NCBI GenBank assembly: GCA_019635485.1
Contig: JAHBZL010000032.1
Span: forward strand, 1 to 62,326
DNA: 62,326 nt
Source of the DNA: Piscinibacter sp.
Lineage (GTDB): Bacteria > Pseudomonadota > Gammaproteobacteria > Burkholderiales > Burkholderiaceae_C
Direction: 5' to 3'
This document shows, piece by piece, positions 26,349 to 34,104 of the stretch (positions are counted from its first letter, which is position 1; each line of letters starts with the position of its first letter). The translations under genes were made by a program, and so were the position numbers. The notes below the pieces were generated by a model. It saw only the letters and a list, made by a program, of their open reading frames with translations, did no database searches and was not told the DNA's origin.

Positions 26349-27524
26349 TCAGACCGCGTTCAGGATCCGACAGATCGAGTCGATCTCGTCGTTCCGCAGG
26401 TCCGGGAAGTTGCCGATGTAGAAGCCGTAGAAGTGCACGTGCTCCGTCTGCGGGAACGCCAGGTGATGGTCCGGCGGCACCACGCCGCGCAGGTAGGGCT
26501 GGCGCAGCTGGTTGCCGCCGCCCGCGCTGCCGCGCCGGAACTCGATGCCGGTCTCGCGCATCGTCGCCATCAGCCGCTCGACGTAGACCGGATCGGCCTG
26601 CGTCATGATCAGGTTGAAGGCGTAGTTGCTGCTGCCCTCGAGCTTGAAGTCCGTCCGGTAGCGCGTGCCGTCGATCTTCTCGAGGAAGCGCTGCAGGTTC
26701 TGCGTCCGGCGCAGCACGTTCGCGTCGAGCCGCTTCAGCTGGCTGCGGCCGAGGATCGCGCCGATCTCGTTGTTGCGCAGGTTGTAGGCCGGGAAGGCGA
26801 AGATGAAATCCGGGTTCAGCTCGGGGTTGGCGCGTTTCCAGCCCTCGCGGAACTCGGCCTCGTTGGCCTCGCGCACCATGCCGTGCGAGCGCAGCATGCG
26901 GACCTGCTGGTAGACCTCGGGATCGTCGGTGCAGACCATGCCGCCCTCGATCGTCGACATGTGGTGCGCGTAGTAGAAGCTGAAGTTGGAGATCCAGCCG
27001 TAGCTGCCCAGGCGCCGGCCCTGGTGTGTGGCGCCGTGCGATTCGCAGACGTCCTCGATCAGCGGGATGCCGCGCCGCTGCAGTTCGGACAGCAGCTGGT
27101 CGGTCAGCCCGTCGAAGCCCTGCACGTGGGTCAGGAACACGGCCCGGGTGCGCTCGGTGATCCTGGCGAGGATCTGCGCCGGCGCCATCGCCAGCGTGCG
27201 CGGGTCGATGTCGGCGAACACCGGCGTGAAGCCGTTCTGCAGCACGGTGGCGATGTCCGACACCCAGGTCAGCGGCGGCACGATCACCTCGCCGCCCTCG
27301 GGGTGGCGCAGCTTCAGCAGCGCCATCGACAGCAGGTTGGCCGATGCGCCCGAGTTGACGAACACGCTGTACTTGACGCCCAGCCACTTCGACCATTCCT
27401 GCTCGAAGGCCACGCACTGCGGGCCGTTGGTCAGGATCGGGTCGTCCTGCTTCAGGTGCTCGATGACGGCATCGAGGTCCTCGCGCAGGATGTTGTTGCG
27501 CATCAGCGGGTACTTGGCCGGCAT
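26349..27524 (-). CDS. ColD-like PLP-dependent sugar 3-dehydratase (DegT/DnrJ family)
   Basis: 391 aa, close to the 388 aa of ColD. DegT/DnrJ/EryC1 fold: NSGASANLLSMALL (phosphate loop), PPLTWVSDIATVLQNG, IEDVCESHGATHQG. Where aminotransferases carry the PLP lysine this protein has FSFYYAHHMSTIEGG, i.e. H187-H188. His188 is the base of E. coli ColD, which removes the 3-OH of GDP-4-keto-6-deoxymannose. It lacks the Fe-S cysteine pattern of RfbH/E1. A 3-deoxysugar product is therefore expected; the exact substrate (GDP-deoxyhexose or GDP-heptose derivative) is inference. Confidence 0.87.
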   Translation of the reverse strand: MPAKYPLMRNNILREDLDAVIEHLKQDDPILTNGPQCVAFEQEWSKWLGVKYSVFVNSGASANLLSMALLKLRHPEGGEVIVPPLTWVSDIATVLQNGFTPVFADIDPRTLAMAPAQILARITERTRAVFLTHVQGFDGLTDQLLSELQRRGIPLIEDVCESHGATHQGRRLGSYGWISNFSFYYAHHMSTIEGGMVCTDDPEVYQQVRMLRSHGMVREANEAEFREGWKRANPELNPDFIFAFPAYNLRNNEIGAILGRSQLKRLDANVLRRTQNLQRFLEKIDGTRYRTDFKLEGSSNYAFNLIMTQADPVYVERLMATMRETGIEFRRGSAGGGNQLRQPYLRGVVPPDHHLAFPQTEHVHFYGFYIGNFPDLRNDEIDSICRILNAV

Positions 27525-27536
27525 GTGCGGGGCTCC

Positions 27537-28151
27537 TTATTTTTCGCCGTAGTAATCGCCCCACTCGACGACGATCGTCGAGCGGCCGTCGTCGCGCAGC
27601 AGCGCGCGCTCGTAGGCCGGGAACGCCTGCTCGGGCTCGTCGATGCGGATCACCTCGATCGTCGAGCACATGCTCTGGATCGCGGCGCTGAAATCGCCCA
27701 CGTGCTGATGCTGCGGGTGCAGCGGCCGCTCGGAACCGATGCCGGTGCGCACGATGGCCTTGGCCTTGAAGCCGCCGTTGCTCATCACGGCGATCTTGTC
27801 GAGGTGGTTGACGAGCTGGCTGATGCCGCACAGCAGGAAGTTCCAGCGCGGGAAGATCGAGACCGGCACCAGGCCGGCGAGCGCCATGCCGGTCGTCATG
27901 CCCATCTGCATCTCCTCGGCCACCGGCAGCTCGATCAGGCGCTTCGGGTCGACGCCCTTGAGCGTGTTGCTCATCGCGGTGCCGGGCACGGCCACGGCCT
28001 GGCCCATGAAGACCGTGCGCGGGTCGGCCGCGAGGAATTCCATCGAGCGCTTGAGCTCGTCGAAATAACGCAGCGTCGGCGGGGCAACCGGCGCGCGAGC
28101 CGGCCGGGCGGCGGGGCGTTCGGCGAGCTGCGTGGCGTCGTCTTGCATCAT
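27537..28151 (-). CDS. Minimal TPP-enzyme beta (PYR) subunit
   Basis: 204 aa. Resembles the pyrimidine-binding domain of transketolase/E1-beta: LRYFDELKRSMEFLAADP, LIELPVAEEMQMGMTTGMALAG (E as the expected activating glutamate), VSIFPRWNFLLCGISQLVNHLDKIA. It stops at about the end of this domain and has no transketolase C-terminal domain, unlike PDH/BCDH E1-beta (about 325 aa). It lies 11 nt after the alpha-like gene, so the two probably form one enzyme. Role in sugar branching or acyl transfer is a hypothesis. Confidence 0.75.
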   Translation of the reverse strand: MMQDDATQLAERPAARPARAPVAPPTLRYFDELKRSMEFLAADPRTVFMGQAVAVPGTAMSNTLKGVDPKRLIELPVAEEMQMGMTTGMALAGLVPVSIFPRWNFLLCGISQLVNHLDKIAVMSNGGFKAKAIVRTGIGSERPLHPQHQHVGDFSAAIQSMCSTIEVIRIDEPEQAFPAYERALLRDDGRSTIVVEWGDYYGEK

Positions 28152-28162
28152 GGTGCGGGCCC

Positions 28163-28765
28163 TCAGAACTGCACGCGCACGCCGGCGCCGGCGTGCGGGT
28201 AGCGCGTCTCGTAGCGGTAGTAGTGGATGAACTCGTCGTGCCGGCCCTCGAAGCTGAGCTTCGGCTGGTTCCAGGCCTCGCGGGTGTCGGTGCACACCGA
28301 CTTGCCGTTGTCCTCGACGATGAAGCGGATCGGCAGGCCGTGGTTGCGCGCGTACTTGATCGACTCGTGCGCGATGCCGGTCTCGGCCGTCATCTCGCCG
28401 AGGAAGCAGTGCACGCGGGCGTCCTCGCCGCGGCGTGCGATCGCCATCGCGGTGCCGACCGCGATCGGCAGCACGCCGCCGACGATCGCCGACGAGTAGA
28501 CGCGCTGCTCGGGGAAGCACAGCGAGATCGAGCGCCCGGCCATGATCTCGTCCATCACGGCCTCGCGCGGCACGCCCTTGAGCAGGCACTGGTAGTGCGA
28601 GCGCCAGGAGCAGAACACCCAGTCCTGCGGTGCGACGTCCTCGAACACCTCGATCATCTGGGCCTCGTTGCCCGAATACAGGTGCACCGGGGCGCGGATG
28701 CGGCCGGCGTTGAAGCGCGCGGCGACCTCGTCCTCGAAGGCGATCAGTTCTTCAGCGGTCATCAT
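28163..28765 (-). CDS. Minimal TPP-enzyme alpha (PP-binding) subunit
   Basis: 200 aa. Matches the diphosphate-binding domain of E1-alpha/transketolase: APVHLYSGNEAQMIEVF, IVGGVLPIAVGTAMAIARRG, then FLGEMTAETGIAHESIKYA and LPIRFIVEDNGKSV. The TPP motif begins GEM rather than the usual GDG. E1-alpha proteins are normally near 360 aa, so this is a cut-down form, comparable in size to the subunits of sulfopyruvate decarboxylase. Two adjacent ATGs (28765, 28762) are possible starts. It sits between hddA and its beta partner. Confidence 0.78.
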   Translation of the reverse strand: MMTAEELIAFEDEVAARFNAGRIRAPVHLYSGNEAQMIEVFEDVAPQDWVFCSWRSHYQCLLKGVPREAVMDEIMAGRSISLCFPEQRVYSSAIVGGVLPIAVGTAMAIARRGEDARVHCFLGEMTAETGIAHESIKYARNHGLPIRFIVEDNGKSVCTDTREAWNQPKLSFEGRHDEFIHYYRYETRYPHAGAGVRVQF

Positions 28766-28777
28766 GGGGAGCAGTCC

Positions 28778-29776
28778 TCAGCTGAGGCCGTTGGGCTGGT
28801 AGAGCACCACGCGGCTGCCGGATTCTTCGAAGTTGAAGGGCACGTGGATGAGGTCCTTCAACGCCTCGCGCACGCGCGGCTGGTTCTCGGGCTTGACGAA
28901 CAGCAGCAGGAAGCCGCCGCCGCCGGCGCCGAGGATCTTCCCGCCCACCGCGCCGGCGTCGCGCGCCGTCTGGTAGATCTGATCGATGGCCTCGGTCGAG
29001 ACCTTGTCGGACAGCTGCTTCTTGGCCAGCCAGGCCTGATGCAGCAGGTCGCCGAACTCCTCGATGGGACGGCTGCAGCCGTGCAGGATGCGCACCGCCT
29101 CGTCGACCATCTCGCGCATGCGCTTGAGTTCGAGTTCGCGCCGGGCCAGGTTCGCGATCTTGGACTGGGCCACCTCGGCGGCGATGCGCGAGAAGCCGGT
29201 GAAACACAGCATCAGGTGCTTCTGAAGCTCCGCCAGGCGGCGCTTCTTGACGATCACCGGCGACACCTGGAAGCCGCCGCTGCGCAGGAACTCGATGCGG
29301 TTGAAGCCGCCGTAGGCCGCGGCCACCTGGTCCTGGCTGCCGACGCTCTCGCCGATCACGTTCTGCTCGATGTGGATCGCGTCGCGCGCCAGCTGCTCCT
29401 TGCTGACCATGTTGCCCTTCAGGGCCGCCAGCGCGTGCACGAGGCCGACCGTGAACGACGAGCTCGAGCCCAGGCCGGAGCGCGCCGGCAGGTCGCCGTC
29501 GTGGTGGATCTCGAGGCCCTTGTTGCAGTTGGCCCACGACAGCACGCCGCGCACCGCCGGGTGCTTGATCTCGTCCCAGTGGCGCACGTTCTCGATCGCC
29601 GAGTAGACGATGCGATGTTTGTAGTCGAAGAACGGCGGCAGGTGCCGGCAGGTGATGTAGCAGTACTTGTCGATCGAGGTCGACAGCACCTCGCCGCCGT
29701 GCTGCTGGTACCAGGCCGGGTAGTCGGTGCCGCCGCCGAAGAACGAGATGCGGAACGGCGTGCGCGTGATGATCAT
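28778..29776 (-). CDS. hddA: HddA, D-glycero-alpha-D-manno-heptose-7-phosphate kinase
   Basis: 332-aa GHMP kinase. Starts MIITRTPFRISFFGGGTDYP, typical of HddA; the ATP-binding GHMP motif LPARSGLGSSSSFTVGL is at residues 96-112 and the C-terminal GGKILGAGGGGFLLLF loop is intact. Makes the heptose 1,7-bisphosphate that, after dephosphorylation by GmhB, is activated by HddC. gmhB is not in the window. It is 12 nt downstream of the fusion glycosyltransferase gene. Confidence 0.9.
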   Translation of the reverse strand: MIITRTPFRISFFGGGTDYPAWYQQHGGEVLSTSIDKYCYITCRHLPPFFDYKHRIVYSAIENVRHWDEIKHPAVRGVLSWANCNKGLEIHHDGDLPARSGLGSSSSFTVGLVHALAALKGNMVSKEQLARDAIHIEQNVIGESVGSQDQVAAAYGGFNRIEFLRSGGFQVSPVIVKKRRLAELQKHLMLCFTGFSRIAAEVAQSKIANLARRELELKRMREMVDEAVRILHGCSRPIEEFGDLLHQAWLAKKQLSDKVSTEAIDQIYQTARDAGAVGGKILGAGGGGFLLLFVKPENQPRVREALKDLIHVPFNFEESGSRVVLYQPNGLS

Positions 29777-29788
29777 GGCGCGCGCTCC

Positions 29789-31315
29789 TCAGGCGGCCAG
29801 CGGCGCGGGCTGCGATTGCGCGACGTCCGGGCAGGCGCGGTAGCGCTCGGGCACCTCGTCGTCGGGCAGGCGCAGCCCGGCCTGCATCGTGCGCGCCGCG
29901 GTGCGCTCGGCCAGCGTGGTCTCCTGCTTGACGAGCACCAGGCGCATGAAGGCGGCCTGCTCGCGCCCGCAGGATTGCAGCTTCAGGTCCAGGTAGGTCG
30001 AGGCCTGCACCGCGAAGCGGTGCTCGAACCAGCCCAGGTACCAGAACCATTCGGTGTAGTAGAGCCAGGAGTTCTCGTTCATCGCGCGCAGGTGCGTCGG
30101 GTCCTGCCACGCGGTCGCCGCATGCTCGTAGGGCACCTCGATGTGGAACTCGCCGCCGTCCTTCAGCAGCGCCAGGCAGTTGCCCATCAGCGTCGGCAGG
30201 TCGGCGACATGCTCGAGCACGTTGTTGGCGTTGATCGTCTGCACGCTGCCGGCCTCGAGCCGCACCGGGCCGACCGTGGCGGCGTGGCGCACGAGCGGGA
30301 AGTCCAGCGGCTGCGACAGGTCCAGCAGCAGGTCGGGCTCGGCGCGTGCCAGCACGTCCAGGTTCAGCCAGCCGGCCTGGTAGTCCTTGCCCGAACCCAG
30401 GTTGATGCGCTCCGGCGCCCAGGGCTCCGACGGCCGGCGCTCGTGGTGCGCGCCGACGAAGCCGCCCGCGAAGGCCAGCAGGTCCGCATAGGCGTCGATC
30501 GGATCGGCCGCCTCGAAGCGTTGCAGCGCGGCGTAGCTGGCCTCGTAGAAGGCCGGCGTGCCGAAGTCCTCGCCGAAGAACTGCTCCAGTTCCTCGCCCT
30601 GCAACCACAGCACGCTGTCCTCGAAGGCCTCGGGCGGATTCGTCAGCGCGGTGCGCTCGGAGATCACCGGCGTGCCCAGCGACAGGCAATGCGCCACGCG
30701 AGCCTGCTCGAAGCGGCTGCTTTCGTAGAAGTGGCAGTTCAGCACCGCCTTGGACTGGGCGATGAACTGGTCGCGCTCGGCGCCGTACAGCGCGGACTCG
30801 AACACCGCGACGTTCAGGCCGAAGGCCTCGATGCGGTCCAGCCAGGCGCGGCGGCGTTCGTTCATGCTGCCGATGAACAGCAGGTCGATCGGGCGCAGCT
30901 CCAGCGGCACCGACTGCTCGGGCTTCAGGTACGGTGCGTGCAGCAGCGGCACGACCGGCACGTCCAGCGGGTCCTGGGCGTAGGCGGCCAGGTTCGAAGC
31001 GTCGTAGTCGACGACGGCCGAGTTCGCGAGCAGGCGCAGGTACTCGGGCGACACCGACGCCCCGCCCTCGCCGAGCTGCTCCAGGTTGACGAAGATGCAG
31101 GCGTGGCGCCGGCACTGCGCGGCGTCGAAGCCGAGATGGGCGCCGAACACGAAGTTGACGGCGTCGTGGCGCAGCCGGTTCTTGGCCAGGCTGACCGAGG
31201 CGCCCAGGCGCCGGAACTGCCAGCGGAAGTAGCGCGCCTGGTCGACCAGACCCAGCGAATGCACGTAGCCCGCGGGCTGGACGACGCACAGGTGGATCTC
31301 GGGCAGAGTGCTCAT
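29789..31315 (-). CDS. Glycosyltransferase-like / SAM methyltransferase fusion
   Basis: 508 aa. Residues 1-300 look like a GT-B or CgeB-like half (IHLCVVQPAGYVHSLGLVDQ, DLLFIGSMNERRRAWLDRI, HFYESSRFEQARVAHCLSLG, PVISERTALT). Residues about 310-490 are a class I methyltransferase: motif I INLGSGKDYQAGWLNLD and motif IV-like VQTINANNVLEHVADLP, DGGEFHIEVPYE. First gene of the ten-gene sugar operon. A second GT/methyltransferase fusion with the halves in the same order is at 7932. Confidence 0.8.
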   Translation of the reverse strand: MSTLPEIHLCVVQPAGYVHSLGLVDQARYFRWQFRRLGASVSLAKNRLRHDAVNFVFGAHLGFDAAQCRRHACIFVNLEQLGEGGASVSPEYLRLLANSAVVDYDASNLAAYAQDPLDVPVVPLLHAPYLKPEQSVPLELRPIDLLFIGSMNERRRAWLDRIEAFGLNVAVFESALYGAERDQFIAQSKAVLNCHFYESSRFEQARVAHCLSLGTPVISERTALTNPPEAFEDSVLWLQGEELEQFFGEDFGTPAFYEASYAALQRFEAADPIDAYADLLAFAGGFVGAHHERRPSEPWAPERINLGSGKDYQAGWLNLDVLARAEPDLLLDLSQPLDFPLVRHAATVGPVRLEAGSVQTINANNVLEHVADLPTLMGNCLALLKDGGEFHIEVPYEHAATAWQDPTHLRAMNENSWLYYTEWFWYLGWFEHRFAVQASTYLDLKLQSCGREQAAFMRLVLVKQETTLAERTAARTMQAGLRLPDDEVPERYRACPDVAQSQPAPLAA

Positions 31316-31884
31316 TCGGACGGCCTTTCCAGACGACAGGCGGGCGCACGACGCCCGATGCCGTCAGGTTAGGCGGCGGCCCGCCGGACTAAAGCCGGAT
31401 GAAAGGCGGCATTTCGGGTCAGATCCGGGGCCAGCACCGTCCCGGGGCGGAGCGGAGCGAGCCGAGCCGCACCGAGGCGGGGCACTGAGTGCCACCATCC
31501 CATCGGATCAAGCCCAGCCGACCGACCTCCCGCTACCGGCATGGCCGGGCGCCGAACTGCTCGCGCGCCATCCACTGTCGCGCAGGTCGTCCGCGCGGAA
31601 GGCAACCACAGACTGATCTCAGCCGTTCGCGGTTCAGTGCCTGACCGGCCGCTCCGGCAACAAACTGGCCACTGCGGTCCGATGGGCTGACTGGCAGCTT
31701 GATCATTCGAACCGGTCGCTCGACACAGACGCCCCGGCGCCTACTTGAACGACCGTTCCTTGGCTACGTCACAGACTCAAACCGACTCTGCCCTGAGCGG
31801 CCTGTCGCTTCGCCACGAAGTCCGCGCGGTTCACGTCTCGTTCGCGCCACCGACGACATTGATGCTGCGCCCGCCGAAAATCCA
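31316..31884. other. Gene-poor spacer upstream of the sugar operon
   Basis: 569 nt. The part next to the operon contains small hairpins (CCGGCTTTAGTCCGG on the minus strand) and should hold the operon promoter, but I cannot pick out reliable boxes. A GC dyad-like stretch lies at about 31438-31485. The rest has no ORF with coding character and is less GC-rich than the flanks. Confidence 0.5.
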
Positions 31885-32319
31885 TCAGGTACTTCGAAAG
31901 CCCAACAGGCTTCGCACCCACTTCCAGATGCCCAAGCTAGGCGCGTTGGACATCGAATTGCCTGATGGCGCTCCTGATGCGTCGGTAGAGGCGGATGTCG
32001 CCGATGTTCTGACGTCGACGGTGGCGCGCGCGGTGTTGCTGGCATTGATCTGCAACCGTAGGGCGACCTCGTCTCGTTGCTTGACTCGCCTTATCTGATG
32101 CGCCGTCATCGAAGCTGCCCAGCGCACCTGGTTTCGTCGAATCACGTAGTGAGACCTACACGGGTAGTCCCAGTTGCCCACCGATGGCCAAAGCGAGACA
32201 AACTCGCCGTCGCGATCCAATTGCCACTCTGCCGGTGATAGGGGCAGGACGACCTCGTCACCACATCCACAACAACACTTGTGCGAGCAGGTTCGAAACC
32301 GCTCGCTGATGTACAGCAC
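31885..32319 (-). CDS. DUF6527 family protein, orphan and possibly 5'-truncated
   Basis: 144 aa. The first 75 residues match DUF6527: LYISERFRTCSHKCCCGCGDEVVLPL, EWQLDRDGEFVSLWPSVGNW, YPCRSHYVIRRNQVRWA. The C(C)CGCG and CRSH elements suggest metal binding. Family members normally have 15-20 residues before LYIS; here a stop lies four codons upstream of GVLYIS in frame, so the 5' end may be lost or shifted. DUF6527 proteins are reported (from memory) as companions of bacterial ubiquitin-like (Bub) operons, where they act as proteases. No E1, E2 or ubiquitin-like gene is nearby. Confidence 0.6.
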   Translation of the reverse strand: MLYISERFRTCSHKCCCGCGDEVVLPLSPAEWQLDRDGEFVSLWPSVGNWDYPCRSHYVIRRNQVRWAASMTAHQIRRVKQRDEVALRLQINASNTARATVDVRTSATSASTDASGAPSGNSMSNAPSLGIWKWVRSLLGFRST

Positions 32320-32862
32320 CCCTTTGCGCTATCGCGACAAGAATGGCGTGGATCACGAATGCCTCGGCGAGGCGTTTGCGACGAAGTACAACGTCTTCTT
32401 GCTGATCTACCCGACGAAGGCTCTCACTTCGTCGAGCATTTTCGTGCCCGCCACGTTGAACATTGTCTAGCCTGGCCGCTGAGCCACCGCGCGCTTTACG
32501 CGGTGGCAACGGTCGGACGGCTGGAAGACGGCTTCACACTCGACTGCGGTCAGCGCAGCTGGCGCGGCGACGACGAGCCGACGGCTGCTTTGGGCGAGGG
32601 ACCGCGCAGTGGGCTTCTTGCCACGGGTGACCGCAGTCGCTGCTCTGTTGCCATAGCACCCGTGATCTGCCTTGTTGCCGTTTGTCTGAGCGCAGTCAGC
32701 GCAGCGAACAAGGCAAGTTCAGCGAAGGTGCCGCGCGGCCGCGCACCGGAAGGGAGCCGAGGGCCACCCGGGTCCGTGCGCCGACGCCTGCCCGGGCGCG
32801 GCTCGGCTCGCTCGGCTCATGCCCTGACGCCATGCTCTAATCGTCGCGAGGGAGGTGACAAG
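32320..32862. other. Non-coding accessory stretch with inverted repeats
   Basis: 543 nt without a convincing gene. It has a perfect 12-bp inverted repeat CGACTGCGGTCA (32541-32552) and TGACCGCAGTCG (32628-32639), and a 9-bp pair TGCCTTGTT (32668-32676) and AACAAGGCA (32707-32715). Short GCGCAG/GCAGTC words recur between them. The final part leads into the ribosome-binding site of the lipoprotein gene at 32863. Confidence 0.6.
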
Positions 32863-33270
32863 ATGAAGATGCTGCACGCACTCCTGCTCGGGGCCACCGT
32901 GTCGCTCGCCGGCTGCGCGGCCCCCAGGGCGCCGACGGCCAGCGATGCCGGCCCCCGGCCGCCGGATCCGCGCCGGGTGGTGCAGGACTTCCTGCGCGGC
33001 CAGCTGAAGGATCCGTACTCCGCCCAGATCGAAGTGCGCTCCCTGGCGCCGACCCAAGCCTCGGGCGCCATGTTCGGGACGCCGGTGTACGGCTGGGGCA
33101 TCTGCGCCGACGCCAACGCGAAGAACGCCTACGGTGGCTACACCGGCTTCAAGCCGGTGATCGTGGTGTGGCGCGCCGACCGCGGCGTTCTGGAGGGCAT
33201 CGGGTCGTTCCGCGACAGCGCCCTCGAGGACATGGCCGTGGCCAAGGTGTGCCGGCAGTTGGGCGGGTAG
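32863..33270 (+). CDS. Small secreted lipoprotein of unknown function
   Basis: 135 aa. Signal MKMLHALLLGATVSLAGC with a lipobox ending at C18, then a Pro-rich linker and a compact domain (VVQDFLRGQLKDPYSAQIE, YGWGICADANAKNAYGGYTGF). The phrase LKDPYSAQ and WGICADANAKN recur in small hypothetical lipoproteins of proteobacteria. Start chosen at ATG 32863 because GGAGGTGA lies 6-10 nt upstream, one of the best ribosome-binding sites in the window. The stop codon falls inside a 12-bp tandem repeat. Confidence 0.8.
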   Translation: MKMLHALLLGATVSLAGCAAPRAPTASDAGPRPPDPRRVVQDFLRGQLKDPYSAQIEVRSLAPTQASGAMFGTPVYGWGICADANAKNAYGGYTGFKPVIVVWRADRGVLEGIGSFRDSALEDMAVAKVCRQLGG

Positions 33271-33301
33271 TGGGGCGGGCAGTGGGGCGGGTAGTGGGGC
33301 G
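33259..33301 (+). repeat. 12-bp G-rich tandem repeat
   Basis: About 3.6 copies of TGGGGCGGG(T/C)AG begin at the last codons of the lipoprotein gene (stop TAG at 33268-33270) and run into the convergent intergenic space. The G-runs fit a G-quadruplex pattern on the plus strand. Confidence 0.85.
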
Positions 33302-33328
33302 CACTCCGGCTCTCGCGGGAACGCGCCT

Positions 33329-33673
33329 TCACCCGTGCACCCGCCGCGAATCCTCCGGCGCCTGTCCGCGCTCGTGCATCCCGTAGTCCCGCAGCACCTC
33401 CGCCACGCGCAGGCGGTAGTCCACGAACACCTGCGCCCGCCCGAGGCGCTGCATCGCCCGGTGCGGCTCGCTCTCGCGCCAGCGGCGCACCGCCTCCTCG
33501 TCGCGCCAGAACGACAGCGAGAGCAGCCTGCCCGGTTGCACCAGGCTCTCGAAGCGCTCGACCGACAGGAACCCGTCGATGGCCTCGAGCTGCGGGCGCA
33601 GCGCGGCCGCCGCGTCCAGGTAGGTGCCGCGCTCCTCCTCGCGCGGCTCGACCTCGAAGATCACCGCGATCAC
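33329..33673 (-). CDS. Antibiotic-biosynthesis-monooxygenase (ABM) domain protein
   Basis: 114 aa starting at GTG 33673. Ferredoxin-like ABM fold: [51 protein letters not shown]. Family members include small cofactor-free oxygenases and haem-degrading proteins; the substrate cannot be told here. The GTG overlaps the stop of the NIPSNAP gene (GTGA), so the pair is translationally coupled and probably under the ArsR regulator encoded divergently. Confidence 0.83.
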   Translation of the reverse strand: MIAVIFEVEPREEERGTYLDAAAALRPQLEAIDGFLSVERFESLVQPGRLLSLSFWRDEEAVRRWRESEPHRAMQRLGRAQVFVDYRLRVAEVLRDYGMHERGQAPEDSRRVHG

Positions 33674-33996
33674 GCTGCGCTCCCGAGCGTGCCGGGCACG
33701 CCTTCGGTGAAGCTGCGCTCCTCGCGCAGGATGAAGCGCTCGCGCTGCGCCGTGAGGAAGTTCGCGCGCCCCTCGGGATCCGCCTTCAGCCGGGCCCGGT
33801 AGGCCTCGTAGTCGGCCAGGCTGGCGAAGGAGATCAGGCCCCACGCGATGTCGTTGGTGCCCTCGTGCGGCAGGAAATAGCCCAGCAGCCGCCCGCCGCA
33901 GCGCGGGATGATGCGGCCCCAGGCCTCGGCGTAGGCGCGGAAGGCCTCGCGCTGGAACGGATCGATCTGGTAGCGGATGAAGCAGGTCACGGTCAT
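33670..33996 (-). CDS. NIPSNAP family protein
   Basis: 108 aa. Ferredoxin-like dimeric barrel protein: [58 protein letters not shown]. Often found with ABM proteins; biochemical role poorly known. Divergent from the ArsR-type regulator with a 108-nt shared upstream region. Confidence 0.88.
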   Translation of the reverse strand: MTVTCFIRYQIDPFQREAFRAYAEAWGRIIPRCGGRLLGYFLPHEGTNDIAWGLISFASLADYEAYRARLKADPEGRANFLTAQRERFILREERSFTEGVPGTLGSAA

Positions 33997-34104
33997 GGCG
34001 GTTCTGCGCTGGTGTGGATGGACCGGCATCGTGCCGCCGGCGGGCGCGGCGACGCTTCGCCGCGCAGCGAAGTGTCGCGCCGGGCCGGCTGGTATGGTCG
34101 GGCG

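Noticed and set aside
28193-31372. A 1059-codon plus-strand open frame opposite hddA and the fusion gene
   Set aside because: Composition is that of an antisense frame (many His, Arg, Leu, Asp, Gln) and the minus-strand genes are unambiguous.
31745-32098. A 117-codon plus-strand ORF in the accessory stretch
   Set aside because: It is opposite to the DUF6527 gene, lacks a ribosome-binding site and shows no domain.
32668-32715. Integron attC-like site
   Set aside because: The arms are GTT...AAC, the reverse order of the AAC...GTT core sites of attC, and no integrase or cassette array is near.
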